Source: Candidatus Levyibacteriota bacterium
Lineage (GTDB): Bacteria; Patescibacteriota; Microgenomatia; Levybacterales; UBA12049
Reading direction: 5' to 3'
Assembly: GCA_016199085.1 (NCBI GenBank)
Contig: JACQHJ010000009.1
Span: forward strand, 1 to 41,666
DNA length: 41,666 bases
Positions 15,710-24,246 of this stretch are shown here, piece by piece (position 1 is the first letter of the stretch; every line of letters begins with the position of its first letter). The position numbers were made by a program, and so were the translations under genes. The notes beneath the pieces were generated by a model. The model saw nothing but the letters and a program-made list of their open reading frames with translations. It did not search any database and was not told where the DNA came from.

Positions 15710-17893
15710 GTGAGATATATTACAGTAATAAAAGTATGCCTATGGATATTTTTTTTAAATCTTATATTTTTACTATCTCCAAATTTAATGCTAGCAAATA
15801 CTTGCTCAGTAAATCCTGCTAATGATCCTTGTTGGGAACTAAAAACTCCAATGCCAATCTCTCGTAGGGATTTGGGAGTCGATGCAGATTCTAATGGAAA
15901 AGTTTATGCATTCGGAGGACATGATGGAAATGGAAATTTCCTAGGAATCCTGCAGGTGTATGACCCACAAAACGATAGTTGGATTACAAAATCTCCATTA
16001 TCATTAGCTAGAAATGCCATGGGATTTACCTATTCTCCTTCAAATGGAAGGTTTTATGTTGCAGGGGGATTTAATAATGGCACCCTACTTAGAGATTTCT
16101 ACGAATATGATCCTATTTCAGATCATTGGACAGAAAAGGCTCAAATGTCGATTGCGAGATTTGGGCTTAGCTTAGTAGCGGGAAACAATAATAAGCTTTA
16201 TGCAATTGGCGGATCAACATCGGATGCCACCTGTATAACTACTATTGAAGAGTATGATTTAAATAGTAATAGTTGGTCAACTAAGACCCCAATACCCACT
16301 GGCAGATGCATGTCTAGTGCAATTACTACATCAGATGGAAAAATTTATGTTGTGGGTGGACATACTAGCACGAGTATTGGTCCCAGAACAGAACTAAATA
16401 CTGTTGAGACATATAACCCTGAAAATGATAGTTGGACCATTAAGTCTCCAATCATTTATGCTAGATCCAACATTACGTTAGTTTTAAATCGCAATAAAAA
16501 TATATATGCTATAGGTGGAAATATTGCTGGTCCTGACATAGCTGTACTTCCTTCAGATATTGTTGAGGAATATGACTTTCAAAATAACACTTGGGTTGTT
16601 AAATCTCCCCTTCCTGTTGGATTAGACGCATCTGGTGGGGCAACAGGAATCGATGGTAAAGTGTATATAGTTGGAGGCCAAACTTTGAACTTAGCTGCAG
16701 TTAGCACAAACTATGTTGGATTCACTCCCCAACCCCCTTCTTTGATACTTGATGTCCCCATATTTAAACAAACAGATCAATCATGGAAAAATCAAACATA
16801 TGATAATGCACAAAAATGGAGCCCTTCATCTAAGACCATTGAAAAATGGGGATGTGCTTTAACATCGGCAACCATGGTATTGAATTTTCATGGAATAAAT
16901 AAGTTACCAAATGGCACATCCTTAAACCCTGGTACGTTAAATACATGGCTTAAAAATCAAAAAGACGGATACGTAGGAACAGGTTGGGTTAATTGGCTAG
17001 CGATATCAAGACTCTCCAAGTTATCTAAAACTATCAACAATATTGTAGACTTTGATGCTTTAGAATTTGTAAGATTCGGGTCTGCAAATAAAAATCAGTT
17101 AAAAACGGATCTTGAGCATTCAATACCTGATATTTTGGAAGAACCTGGACACTTTGTTGTTGCAACAGGATACGAAGGAGATATTTTTAAAATAAATGAT
17201 CCGTATTTTGACAAAAACACGCTTAATGACGGATATTCAAATACGTTTCTATCTTTAACAAGCTTTGTCCCCTCAGAAACAAACCTTTCTTATATAATGC
17301 TAACTGTTAATCCCGATATTAATCTTGTTGTAAAAGACCTGGATGGCAATATAGTCGGGGAAAGCTTTATCCAGCAACCTCTCACCGAAGAATCAAATCC
17401 TTCCCTAACTAACTCGCCTATTAGAATCTTCTATCTTCCAAAACCTGAAAATCAAGAGTATACAATTGAGATATCTTCATCGGAAAATAAAGCATATGAT
17501 TTAAACATCCTTCTTTATGATCAAAACGGAAATGTCAATAAAATTTCTCAACCAGGACTTATAAGCGAAAACCAAAACGATGGCTATGTGATTAAATTTA
17601 ACAAAGAAAACTCAAATAATTCAAAGGCTGTAAAACAAGTAAGTTTTCAAACTCTCCTTGACGATATTAACGAAGGGCGAAAGCTAAAGCTGATATCTCC
17701 ATTTGTTGCGGAAAACTTAATTAAACTTTTGAAAGATGCACAAAAAAATATGGATAAAAATAAAAAGCTGGCTGCAAAACTTGAATTGACTCTTATGGAA
17801 GAGGTAATTAAGCCGCTTAAAAATACTCTCGTTAAAGAACCAGCTTACTCAGTCCTTTTAAACGATCTTAAATTGCTAAAAGGAAGCCTTTAA
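15710..17893 (+). CDS. Secreted kelch beta-propeller fused to a C39-like cysteine peptidase
   Basis: A 727-residue secreted protein. The GTG start gives a good signal peptide (residues 1-29, hydrophobic core ending LMLA); an in-frame TAA four codons upstream rules out a longer start. Six kelch repeats follow, marked by double glycines near 70, 120, 168, 217, 270 and 323, each followed by a Y-x-P/N and a W, enough for one six-bladed propeller. Residues about 348-535 form a C39_2-type papain-like domain with Cys382 (WGCALTSATM), His481 (GHFVVATGY) and Asp497 (INDPY). The tail holds a beta-rich part and a C-terminal helical part (about 640-727). No anchor is seen, so it is probably released or bound through the propeller. 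Its substrate is unknown. Confidence 0.82.
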   Translation: MRYITVIKVCLWIFFLNLIFLLSPNLMLANTCSVNPANDPCWELKTPMPISRRDLGVDADSNGKVYAFGGHDGNGNFLGILQVYDPQNDSWITKSPLSLARNAMGFTYSPSNGRFYVAGGFNNGTLLRDFYEYDPISDHWTEKAQMSIARFGLSLVAGNNNKLYAIGGSTSDATCITTIEEYDLNSNSWSTKTPIPTGRCMSSAITTSDGKIYVVGGHTSTSIGPRTELNTVETYNPENDSWTIKSPIIYARSNITLVLNRNKNIYAIGGNIAGPDIAVLPSDIVEEYDFQNNTWVVKSPLPVGLDASGGATGIDGKVYIVGGQTLNLAAVSTNYVGFTPQPPSLILDVPIFKQTDQSWKNQTYDNAQKWSPSSKTIEKWGCALTSATMVLNFHGINKLPNGTSLNPGTLNTWLKNQKDGYVGTGWVNWLAISRLSKLSKTINNIVDFDALEFVRFGSANKNQLKTDLEHSIPDILEEPGHFVVATGYEGDIFKINDPYFDKNTLNDGYSNTFLSLTSFVPSETNLSYIMLTVNPDINLVVKDLDGNIVGESFIQQPLTEESNPSLTNSPIRIFYLPKPENQEYTIEISSSENKAYDLNILLYDQNGNVNKISQPGLISENQNDGYVIKFNKENSNNSKAVKQVSFQTLLDDINEGRKLKLISPFVAENLIKLLKDAQKNMDKNKKLAAKLELTLMEEVIKPLKNTLVKEPAYSVLLNDLKLLKGSL

Positions 17894-17899
17894 AAGATG

Positions 17900-17971
17900 T
17901 GGACTTGAGAGGGTTCGAACCTCTGACATCTTCAATGTGAATGAAGCGCTCTACCACTGAGCTACAAGTCC
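17900..17971 (-). tRNA. tRNA-Val (anticodon CAC)
   Basis: A 72-nt cloverleaf on the minus strand. The acceptor stem GGACTTG/CAAGTCC is perfect with discriminator A. The D arm is GCTC-AGTGGTA-GAGC, the anticodon stem-loop CTTCA-TTCACAT-TGAAG with anticodon CAC, the variable loop has 5 nt, and the T arm is AGAGG-TTCGAAC-CCTCT. CAC reads GUG valine codons. The 3' CCA is not encoded (the next bases are CAT), so it must be added by a nucleotidyltransferase. It sits tail to tail with the kelch/C39 gene, 6 bp from its stop. Confidence 0.97.
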
Positions 17972-17979
17972 ATACAGCA

Positions 17980-17988
17980 ATTATACCA
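17980..17988 (-). promoter_or_regulatory. Extended -10 promoter of tRNA-Val
   Basis: TGGTATAAT on the minus strand, ending 9 bp before the mature 5' end of the tRNA, so the transcript would have almost no 5' leader. No clear -35. Confidence 0.65.
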
Positions 17989-17999
17989 AATAGATCTAA

Positions 18000-18028
18000 T
18001 TGACATTTGAGGCTAATCTTGGGACAAT
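18000..18028 (+). promoter_or_regulatory. Promoter of lepB
   Basis: Perfect TTGACA (18000-18005), 17-bp spacer containing TGG at its end, then GACAAT (18023-18028). Transcription would start near 18035, about 4 nt before the ATG; no Shine-Dalgarno is present. It is back to back with the tRNA-Val promoter. Confidence 0.6.
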
Positions 18029-18038
18029 AAATTAAGTA

Positions 18039-18602
18039 ATGGAAATCATAAGAAAAATCTACACATTTCTTCTTGATAGCGTCCAGACTTTCTTAATAGC
18101 TGCCGCTATTTTTTTAGTTATCTATCTCTTCCTTTTCCGTCCTTATGAGGTAAAAGGAGATTCAATGTATCCAAACTTCTACGACAAAGAGTATGTTTTG
18201 ACCAATTTAATTGTTTTAAGATTTAAAGAACCTAAGCTCGGAGACGTAGTTGTCTTCAAAGCTCCACCTGAACCTGAAAAAGATTACATTAAAAGAGTAA
18301 TAGGAATCCCTGGCGATACTGTATCTATAAAGGACGGGAAAGTATTTTTAAATAGCAAGCTTTTTGATGAAAGTAAATATCTTGATGAATCCGTAAGAAC
18401 GCTTCCAGGAGCCTTTTTACAAGAAGGTGAAACAGTAACCGTACCTGATGGAGAGTATTTTGTGATGGGTGATAACCGGGGGGCAAGCTCTGATTCCAGG
18501 GAATGGGGGTTTGTTAAAAAAACCGAGATAATCGGAGAATCTTTATTTGTTTATCTTCCAATCAATAAAGCAAGATTTGTAGAAAACCCGCTTACTCTTT
18601 AG
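18039..18602 (+). CDS. lepB: Signal peptidase I
   Basis: A 187-residue type I signal peptidase that removes signal peptides from exported proteins at the outer face of the cytoplasmic membrane. One N-terminal membrane anchor (residues about 14-33) precedes the catalytic domain. The catalytic serine is Ser42 in VKGDSMYPNF, the general base is Lys85 in YIKRVIGIPGD, and the box E motif is GDNRGASSDSRE (144-155). Size and layout match the short Gram-positive-like SipS type. It is transcribed alone; its 3' end overlaps parB by 11 bp in convergent orientation. A natural client next door is the secreted kelch/C39 protein. Confidence 0.96.
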   Translation: MEIIRKIYTFLLDSVQTFLIAAAIFLVIYLFLFRPYEVKGDSMYPNFYDKEYVLTNLIVLRFKEPKLGDVVVFKAPPEPEKDYIKRVIGIPGDTVSIKDGKVFLNSKLFDESKYLDESVRTLPGAFLQEGETVTVPDGEYFVMGDNRGASSDSREWGFVKKTEIIGESLFVYLPINKARFVENPLTL

Positions 18603-19410
18603 AAAGTATTTCGTAGAGAGCTTTTATCTTTGGTCCTGTAACATCAACGTCACCTTTGATAATGATTGAGATTCTTGCCTGAGTTCTTGACTGATACATT
18701 GCAACTTTGTTAAAGGCTAGTTTTTCTTCCAGTTTCCTTGCCATTTCATCGAGTTCCGGCACCCAGAGTTTGCTTAATTTTGTCCTCGGCTCTTTCTTTT
18801 CAACCTCACCCTTTGTTTGCCTTGCCATTTCTTCTGTCTCTCTTACGGTACTGTTTTCCTTTAGAATTCTTTTAAACAGCTCAAGCATCAACTTTGGATC
18901 TCCAATTGAAATTAGAGGCCTTACGTGGCCCTCAGTTATTACTCCGGCAACCAACGCGTCTTTAATCGCATCGGGCAAAGAAAGAAGCCTAATCGTATTT
19001 GAGATCGTAGGAGCAGCTTTTCCTACTCTTCTTGCAACTTCGTTTGTTCCAAGACCGAATTCCTCAATCAATCTTCTGTAGGCTTGGGCTCTTTCGATCG
19101 GGTTTAAGTCTTCTCTTTGGACATTTTCAACAATTGACATTTCCAACATCCCCTGAGGAGTCGTTTCCTTTATAACAACCGGCACTTTCTCCAAACCCAA
19201 GACTTTTGCCGCTCTCCATCTTCGCTCACCTGCTATGATCTGGTATCCCGCAGGGGTTTTGGCAACGACGATAGGCTCCAATATTCCCTGTTCTCTTATG
19301 GAATCAACGAGCTCCTGAAGTGAGTCGGGAGAGATAATACCTCTTGGCTGAAGAGGATTAGCTTGCAGCAGATTTATATCAAGTTCAAAAATTCTTTCTT
19401 GATTATCCAT
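18592..19410 (-). CDS. parB: ParB/Spo0J-family chromosome partitioning protein
   Basis: A 272-residue ParB. The N-terminal CTPase/ParB domain contains ANPLQPR (17-23), GERRWRA (61-67) and [10 protein letters not shown] (95-104), the three conserved boxes. A helix-turn-helix region (about 118-145, [21 protein letters not shown]) binds parS, and a shorter C-terminal part should dimerise. No parA lies in the window. It is the last gene of the rodA-rplU-rpmA-parB run; its ATG lies inside the final codons of rpmA (8-bp overlap), which suggests translational coupling. Role: chromosome segregation together with ParA and SMC. Confidence 0.94.
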   Translation of the reverse strand: MDNQERIFELDINLLQANPLQPRGIISPDSLQELVDSIREQGILEPIVVAKTPAGYQIIAGERRWRAAKVLGLEKVPVVIKETTPQGMLEMSIVENVQREDLNPIERAQAYRRLIEEFGLGTNEVARRVGKAAPTISNTIRLLSLPDAIKDALVAGVITEGHVRPLISIGDPKLMLELFKRILKENSTVRETEEMARQTKGEVEKKEPRTKLSKLWVPELDEMARKLEEKLAFNKVAMYQSRTQARISIIIKGDVDVTGPKIKALYEILSKE

Positions 19411-19654
19411 TTACAACCTCTACAAATTTTTTAGAATTCTGGTCTTTGAATTTAACTATTCCATCAGTTAGCGAAAAAAGGGTAAAGTCCCTTCCCATGG
19501 AAACGTTTTTTCCAGGATGCACTTTTGTTCCCTTTTGCCTTACAATAATGCTTCCTTTTTGGGCTTTTTGGCCACCATAAAGTTTGACTCCTAAGCGTTT
19601 TGCCCTTGAGTCTCTATTTCCTTTTACCGCTCCCTGTGCTTTTGTATGTGCCAT
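19403..19654 (-). CDS. rpmA: 50S ribosomal protein L27
   Basis: An 83-residue L27 of the large ribosomal subunit, whose N-terminus reaches the peptidyl-transferase centre. I chose ATG at 19654 because it gives the universal [16 protein letters not shown] start; an in-frame ATG 14 codons upstream adds an unrelated polar stretch. The N-terminus lacks the cleavable extension seen in Firmicutes, and no prp protease gene lies between rplU and rpmA, which is consistent. The core motif is [12 protein letters not shown] promoter with an embedded inverted repeat lies in the 67-bp gap upstream. Confidence 0.96.
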   Translation of the reverse strand: MAHTKAQGAVKGNRDSRAKRLGVKLYGGQKAQKGSIIVRQKGTKVHPGKNVSMGRDFTLFSLTDGIVKFKDQNSKKFVEVVNG

Positions 19655-19676
19655 ATTGTTTCGTGAAAACTTACTT

Positions 19677-19706
19677 ATTTTATCTTGACTTTTCACAGTC
19701 TGTCAA
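19677..19706 (-). promoter_or_regulatory. Promoter of rpmA-parB
   Basis: On the minus strand TTGACA (19701-19706), 18-bp spacer, TAAAAT (19677-19682). Transcription would start near 19670, giving a UTR of about 16 nt. The perfect inverted repeat 19681-19710 covers both hexamers. Confidence 0.6.
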
Positions 19707-19710
19707 GATA
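19681..19710. repeat. 9-bp perfect inverted repeat over the rpmA promoter
   Basis: TATCTTGAC (19681-19689) and GTCAAGATA (19702-19710) are exact reverse complements with a 12-bp spacer, so the arm centres are 21 bp apart, two helical turns. This is the layout of a dimeric repressor site. In read-through RNA from rplU it would also form a 9-bp hairpin, but no T-run follows on the minus strand, so it is not a normal terminator. Confidence 0.6.
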
Positions 19711-19721
19711 TCAAATTATAT

Positions 19722-20069
19722 CTATTTTTTCTTTGCGGCAGGTTCTTTTTTCGAAGTTGTACTTCCTATTTTGTCTATTTGTACTTTAGAAAGAAAAGCT
19801 CTAAAACCGACTGATCTTCTGTATCTTACTTTTGACTTATACTTTGATACTCTTATTTTTTCTCCTTTGATGTTTTCAAGTAACATGCCTTCAACTTTTT
19901 CGCCTGTTACGGTTGGTTCTCCAATTTTTACTGCACCATCAGCTACCAAAAGCAGGACATCTGAAAAAGTGACCTTTCCCTTTTCCTGTGGCAATCTGTC
20001 GATTTCAATTATGTCTCCCTCAGTTACTTTATATTGCTTTCCGCCTGTTTTGATTACCGCGTATTTCAT
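19722..20069 (-). CDS. rplU: 50S ribosomal protein L21
   Basis: A 115-residue L21, a 23S rRNA-binding protein of the large subunit. It starts MKYAVIKTGGKQYKVTEGD, the family signature, and has SKYKSKVRYRRSVGFRA near residue 80. The C-terminus carries an unusual basic extension of about 15 residues (STTSKKEPAAKKK). ATG at 20069 is preferred over the ATG three codons upstream because of the conserved N-terminus and the promoter position. The extended -10 promoter places the transcription start about 2 nt upstream, so the message is nearly leaderless. Confidence 0.96.
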   Translation of the reverse strand: MKYAVIKTGGKQYKVTEGDIIEIDRLPQEKGKVTFSDVLLLVADGAVKIGEPTVTGEKVEGMLLENIKGEKIRVSKYKSKVRYRRSVGFRAFLSKVQIDKIGSTTSKKEPAAKKK

Positions 20070-20077
20070 AAGTACCA

Positions 20078-20106
20078 ATTATAGCAAAATTTCTAACCAA
20101 TTTCTA
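20078..20106 (-). promoter_or_regulatory. Promoter of rplU
   Basis: Minus-strand TAGAAA (20101-20106), 17-bp spacer, extended -10 TGCTATAAT (20078-20086). Predicted start near 20071, 2 nt before the ATG. The -35 lies inside the 3' end of rodA. Confidence 0.65.
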
Positions 20107-21172
20107 GAATGTCCTTCTCTTTTAGCGATTTGTTAATTGAATTTAGAAGACCCAAAAAAATAAAATTGGACAAAAGAGAACTTCCTCCGTAAGAGACAAA
20201 AGGCAAGGTAACTCCCACAATAGGAAGTAATCCTACGTTCATGCCTATATTTACAAAAATCTGCACCAAAAAAGTGAGAAAAACGATTGCTGAGAAAGTC
20301 TTACAAAAATTATCATTTGTATTAAAAAATATCTGCAAAATCCTGTAAAGCAACACTGCAAAACAGATAAGTACAATAATTACCCCAATCATTCCAAGAC
20401 TTTCCGAAATGGTTGCGAAAATAAAATCGGTCTGGCGTTCAGGCAGAAATCTTAAACTGGACTGGCTCCCCTGCCCGATCCCCTTTCCCATTATCATTCC
20501 AGATCCTACGGCAATAATTGACTGGATTACGTTATATGAAGTCCCAAGCGGATCAGATGACGGATTTAAAAAAGTTAATATCCTTTGTCTTTGATAATCA
20601 TGCAAAAAATTCCAAAAAAGAGGTATCGTTAGGATAAAGGGAATCAGGGAAGCCAAAAAATATTTTAAGGGAAAACCAAGATAGATCACTGATAAAAAAA
20701 CGACAATTGCGTATAAAAGTGCATTTCCCAAATCGGGCTGGAAAAAGATAAGAAAAAATATAGGCGTCAAGAATAGAAAAATCTTTGCAAAACTTCTGAA
20801 ATCAAATACCTTGATCCTTGAAAGATAAGAAGCAAGGCTTATCGCCAAAAAAGGCTTTAATACTTCCGAAAACTGCAGTCTGAAACCAAGTATCTCAACC
20901 CATCTTACGGCGCCCCTACTCTCAATCCCTAAGATCAAAACAAAAGTTAAAGCAATTATAGAGATAATATAGATTGGTTTTGCAAAAACAGAAGCAGTTT
21001 TATAATTACTTTGGGAAAAAAATAAAAAAGCGATTATTGATAGGACAAATAAAGCGAGCTGTCCGCTAAAAAAAGTGACATTTAATGAAAAAAGAGTAAC
21101 AAGACTTAAGGCGACTAATATTAAAACAGGAATTACTAAAATAAAGTCTATCTCTTTTAGTAGTCTAATCAT
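20093..21172 (-). CDS. rodA: Rod shape-determining SEDS glycosyltransferase RodA
   Basis: A 359-residue SEDS-family protein with ten predicted membrane segments that polymerises lipid II glycan strands for cell elongation, normally with a partner class B PBP (not in this window). Diagnostic stretches are GAVRWVEILGFRLQFSEVLK (the R-W-x-x-x and Q-x-SE motif), IIAVGSGMIMGKGIGQGSQ, FIFATISESLGMIG (the E-x-x-G region) and LPIVGVTLPFVSYGGSS at the end. It is called RodA rather than FtsW because another SEDS gene sits in the dcw cluster at 34960 and this one follows ileS. ATG at 21172 overlaps the end of ileS by 8 bp; the ATG at 21202 would give a tail copied from the ileS frame and is unlikely. 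Confidence 0.9.
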   Translation of the reverse strand: MIRLLKEIDFILVIPVLILVALSLVTLFSLNVTFFSGQLALFVLSIIAFLFFSQSNYKTASVFAKPIYIISIIALTFVLILGIESRGAVRWVEILGFRLQFSEVLKPFLAISLASYLSRIKVFDFRSFAKIFLFLTPIFFLIFFQPDLGNALLYAIVVFLSVIYLGFPLKYFLASLIPFILTIPLFWNFLHDYQRQRILTFLNPSSDPLGTSYNVIQSIIAVGSGMIMGKGIGQGSQSSLRFLPERQTDFIFATISESLGMIGVIIVLICFAVLLYRILQIFFNTNDNFCKTFSAIVFLTFLVQIFVNIGMNVGLLPIVGVTLPFVSYGGSSLLSNFIFLGLLNSINKSLKEKDILEIG

Positions 21173-24152
21173 CTTTTGAGACTGAAAACTTATCCTGGGC
21201 AATTATTTTACTGACCAATGCCTTTTTCTTGATATATTCCTCGTGTTCCACCGGCCAGTAAGGAATTTTTACGGTTACTTTCTCATTTGTCTTTGTACCT
21301 AAGGCTTTTCTTTCTTCCTGAATTTTTCTGACGATATCCCTTGCCAGACCAAACTGCAGATCCAAATTATCATCGCTTGTCCTTGCCAAAAGCTGGTAAA
21401 TATCTGTTTTTTTGTCAAAGGTAAGATCGTAGACATTTATTTCATCCTTAACAATCTTTAAAACATCGTCAGAAACTTTTCTTGGACCGCTGTATTGCAT
21501 TTTCACTATTGGAATTCTAACTTTAACCTCTGCCTGCTTTCTGAGTGCGTGAGCAACCTCAACAATCTGTCTTCCGTAAAAAACTTCCTCTTCCAATGTT
21601 TTATCTATAAGCTTTTCATCTATCTTGGGCCAGTCGGAAAGGTGAACTGACTCTTTACCTGTTAAATTTGTATATATCTCCTCTGAGATAAAAGGGATAA
21701 AAGGAGCTAGAATTTTGGAAAGATTTACCAAAATAAAATATAAAGTCTTATAACAATCGTCTTTGTCCTCTTGATCTTGTGCCGACGGTCCGATTCTGTC
21801 CCTGCTTCTTCGAACATACCAAAGCGAAAGGTCACTTACAAAGTTTTCTATTTCTCCTGCAGCTTTTTGCGCGCTATATTCCTCCAAAGATTTTGTGACA
21901 ATACCAATAGTGTTGTTAAACCTAGAAAGAATCCAAATGTCTAATATGTGTTTGGGTTTTAGCTTTATCGCCTTTGCCGGTTTCCATTCATCAACCAAAG
22001 CATAGGTTACAAAAAAGTTATAGATGTTCCAAAGCATTAAATGAAATCTTCTTCTGGTCTCATCTGCCCTGTGGTAGCCAAACAAAAGATTTTGCTCTGG
22101 ATTATGGACCGAAAACATCCACCTCATAACGTCAACGCCGATTTTGTCGGCTCCCTCGTTAAACTCGATAGAGTTTCCCCAGGATTTATGCATGGGGCGC
22201 CCGTCTTCGCCAAGCATTGAACCGTAACCTAGAACTAATTTAAAAGGATTTGTCTTTTCAAGTACCGTTGACATGGCAATCATTGAGTAAAACCAGTTCT
22301 TAAACTGTCCGGGAAAGCTTTCTGTAATAAACTGGGCGGGGAACCACTCTCTCCAGTATTTTTTATCTGTCGTATAGCTTAGTTTCTTAGTTTTCGGATC
22401 AATATAGGTTGAGAAAGGAACAATTCCCGCATCAAGCCAGACGTTTCCAACGTCATTAACTCTTGAAACAGTTTCGCCACACTTTTCACATTTAATTTTT
22501 ACTTCATCAATGTACGGTTTATGCGGAGAATGTCGCTCAAACTGGCTCCAGCCCTCAACAGCTTTCTCTTCCAACTCTTCTTTTGAACCAATGACTTCAA
22601 AGTTACCGCATCTTGCGCATTCAAAGATAGGAAGGGCAAGTCCCCAGTATCTGTTTTTCTTACTGATTAACCAGTCATGCATATTGGAAAGCCAGTCGAT
22701 CTCCCTTTCAAGCCCAAACGAAGGTCTCCACTCAATCTTTTTGGCTACTTCCATCATCTGCTCCCTTAAGGTTTTTCCTCCCTTTTCTTTTATATCCATT
22801 GCTATATACCACTCATATGTTACTTTCCAGACGAGCTCTGTTTTACATCTCCAGCAGGCAGGGTATCTATGCGTATAGTGCATTGTTTTCAAAAGAAAAT
22901 TACCTTCTTCAAATGATCTTAGGTAATCAATTATAATTTCAGGATGCTTTTTGGCATTCTCGCCAGAAAACCTACCCATTCCTTCTAAATATGAAGCATC
23001 GTCGGAAATTGTCGAAATAACAGAGAGTTTTTCTTTCTTTCCCAAATCAAAATCCTCTTTTCCTGCGCCTGGTGCAACATGCAAAAGACCTGTTCCTTCC
23101 AGGGAAACGACTATCTCACTCCCATCAACCACGGTGTGAAATGTTTCAGAGTTTTCGGCTTTTGCTTTTTGGACAATAGGTAAATTATCAAAAGGAGCTT
23201 GGTATTTAAGTCCTACCAATTCTTTTCCGCTGACTTCTTCTGTCTTACTCCACTGTTCTCCGGTTTCGTTTAAGATGTAATCAGAAACTGGGACTTCTTT
23301 TCCTTTTAAAGATCTTGTCGGAATATTTCCGTTGTCGTCTTTTCCGATAAAGATAATCTTTTCTCCTTTACTGTTTTGCCAAATATTGTACTTGTATTTT
23401 GTGTTTACACCTACAGCTACGTTTGCGGGAACAGTCCAGGGAGTTGTTGTCCAAACGAGTAAATATGTATTATCGTATCCTTTATCAAGGATCTTTAGTT
23501 TTAAAAAGATTGTCTCGTGGGTTAACTCTTTATAGTCCTCTGTCAGCATTTCGTGCTGGGAAATTGCGGTTTCACATCGTGGACACCACGGCACACTGTC
23601 TTTTCCTTTATAAATCCATTGCTTTTCAAAACACGTTTTAAGAAAATGCCAGATCATGTAGTTATTTTCATCGCTCATTGTGTAATATGAGTTATCCCAG
23701 TCCATAAACTGGGCAAGACGCTGACTCTGCTCTGTCTGGACTTTGGAAAACTTGACCACTCTTTGTTTGCAAAGATCAACAAACTTGGCAATACTTTCTT
23801 TTTTGTTTCCTTCTACGAGATTTTCGATATCTTTTTTGTTTCTAATACCCAGTTCTTTTTCAACTTCAACTTCAACCCAGAGGCCCTGACAGTCAAAACC
23901 GTTTTGAAATCTTTGTTTGTAACCACGCATATTCCAAAATCTCTGCCAGAGATCTTTGTACGTTCTTCCCCAGGCATGATGAACGCCCATCGGGTTATTG
24001 GCTGTTATAGGACCATCCAGAAAAGAGTAGAGTTTCTCGGAGTTTTCGTTTCTTTTGAGGTATTTTTCAACCAATTTTTCTTTTTCCCATTTTTCTAAAA
24101 ATCCTCTTTCAAGTGAGGGAAAATCAACCTGCGGGGACACTTGTTTAAACAT
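21165..24152 (-). CDS. ileS: Isoleucyl-tRNA synthetase
   Basis: A 995-residue class Ia synthetase that charges tRNA-Ile. The catalytic core begins near residue 46 with DGPITANNPMGVHHAWG, where the HIGH motif is replaced by HHAW (58-61). The editing domain shows WTTTPWTVPANVAVG. YPACWRCKTELV and the HDWLISKKNRYWG stretch (both before the C-terminal half) are typical of IleRS. KMSKS is replaced by HKSWGNS around residue 652. The anticodon-binding region follows, with LWYVRRSRDR. It lacks the C-terminal zinc finger of short bacterial forms and matches the longer type in length. It heads the ileS-rodA run. Its promoter would yield a leaderless mRNA. Confidence 0.93.
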   Translation of the reverse strand: MFKQVSPQVDFPSLERGFLEKWEKEKLVEKYLKRNENSEKLYSFLDGPITANNPMGVHHAWGRTYKDLWQRFWNMRGYKQRFQNGFDCQGLWVEVEVEKELGIRNKKDIENLVEGNKKESIAKFVDLCKQRVVKFSKVQTEQSQRLAQFMDWDNSYYTMSDENNYMIWHFLKTCFEKQWIYKGKDSVPWCPRCETAISQHEMLTEDYKELTHETIFLKLKILDKGYDNTYLLVWTTTPWTVPANVAVGVNTKYKYNIWQNSKGEKIIFIGKDDNGNIPTRSLKGKEVPVSDYILNETGEQWSKTEEVSGKELVGLKYQAPFDNLPIVQKAKAENSETFHTVVDGSEIVVSLEGTGLLHVAPGAGKEDFDLGKKEKLSVISTISDDASYLEGMGRFSGENAKKHPEIIIDYLRSFEEGNFLLKTMHYTHRYPACWRCKTELVWKVTYEWYIAMDIKEKGGKTLREQMMEVAKKIEWRPSFGLEREIDWLSNMHDWLISKKNRYWGLALPIFECARCGNFEVIGSKEELEEKAVEGWSQFERHSPHKPYIDEVKIKCEKCGETVSRVNDVGNVWLDAGIVPFSTYIDPKTKKLSYTTDKKYWREWFPAQFITESFPGQFKNWFYSMIAMSTVLEKTNPFKLVLGYGSMLGEDGRPMHKSWGNSIEFNEGADKIGVDVMRWMFSVHNPEQNLLFGYHRADETRRRFHLMLWNIYNFFVTYALVDEWKPAKAIKLKPKHILDIWILSRFNNTIGIVTKSLEEYSAQKAAGEIENFVSDLSLWYVRRSRDRIGPSAQDQEDKDDCYKTLYFILVNLSKILAPFIPFISEEIYTNLTGKESVHLSDWPKIDEKLIDKTLEEEVFYGRQIVEVAHALRKQAEVKVRIPIVKMQYSGPRKVSDDVLKIVKDEINVYDLTFDKKTDIYQLLARTSDDNLDLQFGLARDIVRKIQEERKALGTKTNEKVTVKIPYWPVEHEEYIKKKALVSKIIAQDKFSVSKDD

Positions 24153-24159
24153 ATTGTTA

Positions 24160-24188
24160 ATTTTAACTTAAAATAACCATTACTTCAA
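24160..24188 (-). promoter_or_regulatory. Promoter of ileS-rodA
   Basis: Minus-strand TTGAAG (24183-24188), 17-bp spacer, TAAAAT (24160-24165). The seven bases TAACAAT separate it from the ATG at 24152, so transcription would begin at the start codon. No T-box leader can fit. Confidence 0.6.
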
Positions 24189-24211
24189 CCACAATGACTG
24201 TAACTTATATG

Positions 24212-24240
24212 TTGCATTTTCGAAAACAATGATATATATT
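24212..24240 (+). promoter_or_regulatory. Possible promoter of the 24247-24666 gene
   Basis: TTGCAT (24212-24217, 3/6), 17-bp spacer, TATATT (24235-24240, 5/6). The predicted transcription start coincides with the ATG at 24247. Confidence 0.4.
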
Positions 24241-24246
24241 CTTCTT

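Noticed and set aside
17879-17891. AAAGG-AAG-CCTTT hairpin between the kelch/C39 gene and tRNA-Val, as a terminator
   Set aside because: Only a 5-bp AT-rich stem with a 3-nt loop; too weak to call.
19655-19670. parS-like sequence TGTTTCGTGAAAAC upstream of rpmA-parB
   Set aside because: It lacks the two central bases of the 16-bp parS palindrome and one arm is imperfect; a single degenerate match in AT-rich DNA is weak.
19600-20136. 178-codon plus-strand frame opposite rpmA and rplU
   Set aside because: It is antisense to two certain ribosomal protein genes and has a low-complexity Phe/Ser-rich sequence typical of shadows in AT-rich DNA.
24153-24228. T-box riboswitch upstream of ileS
   Set aside because: The gap is only 76 bp to the divergent gene and the predicted transcript starts at the ATG, so no leader RNA exists.
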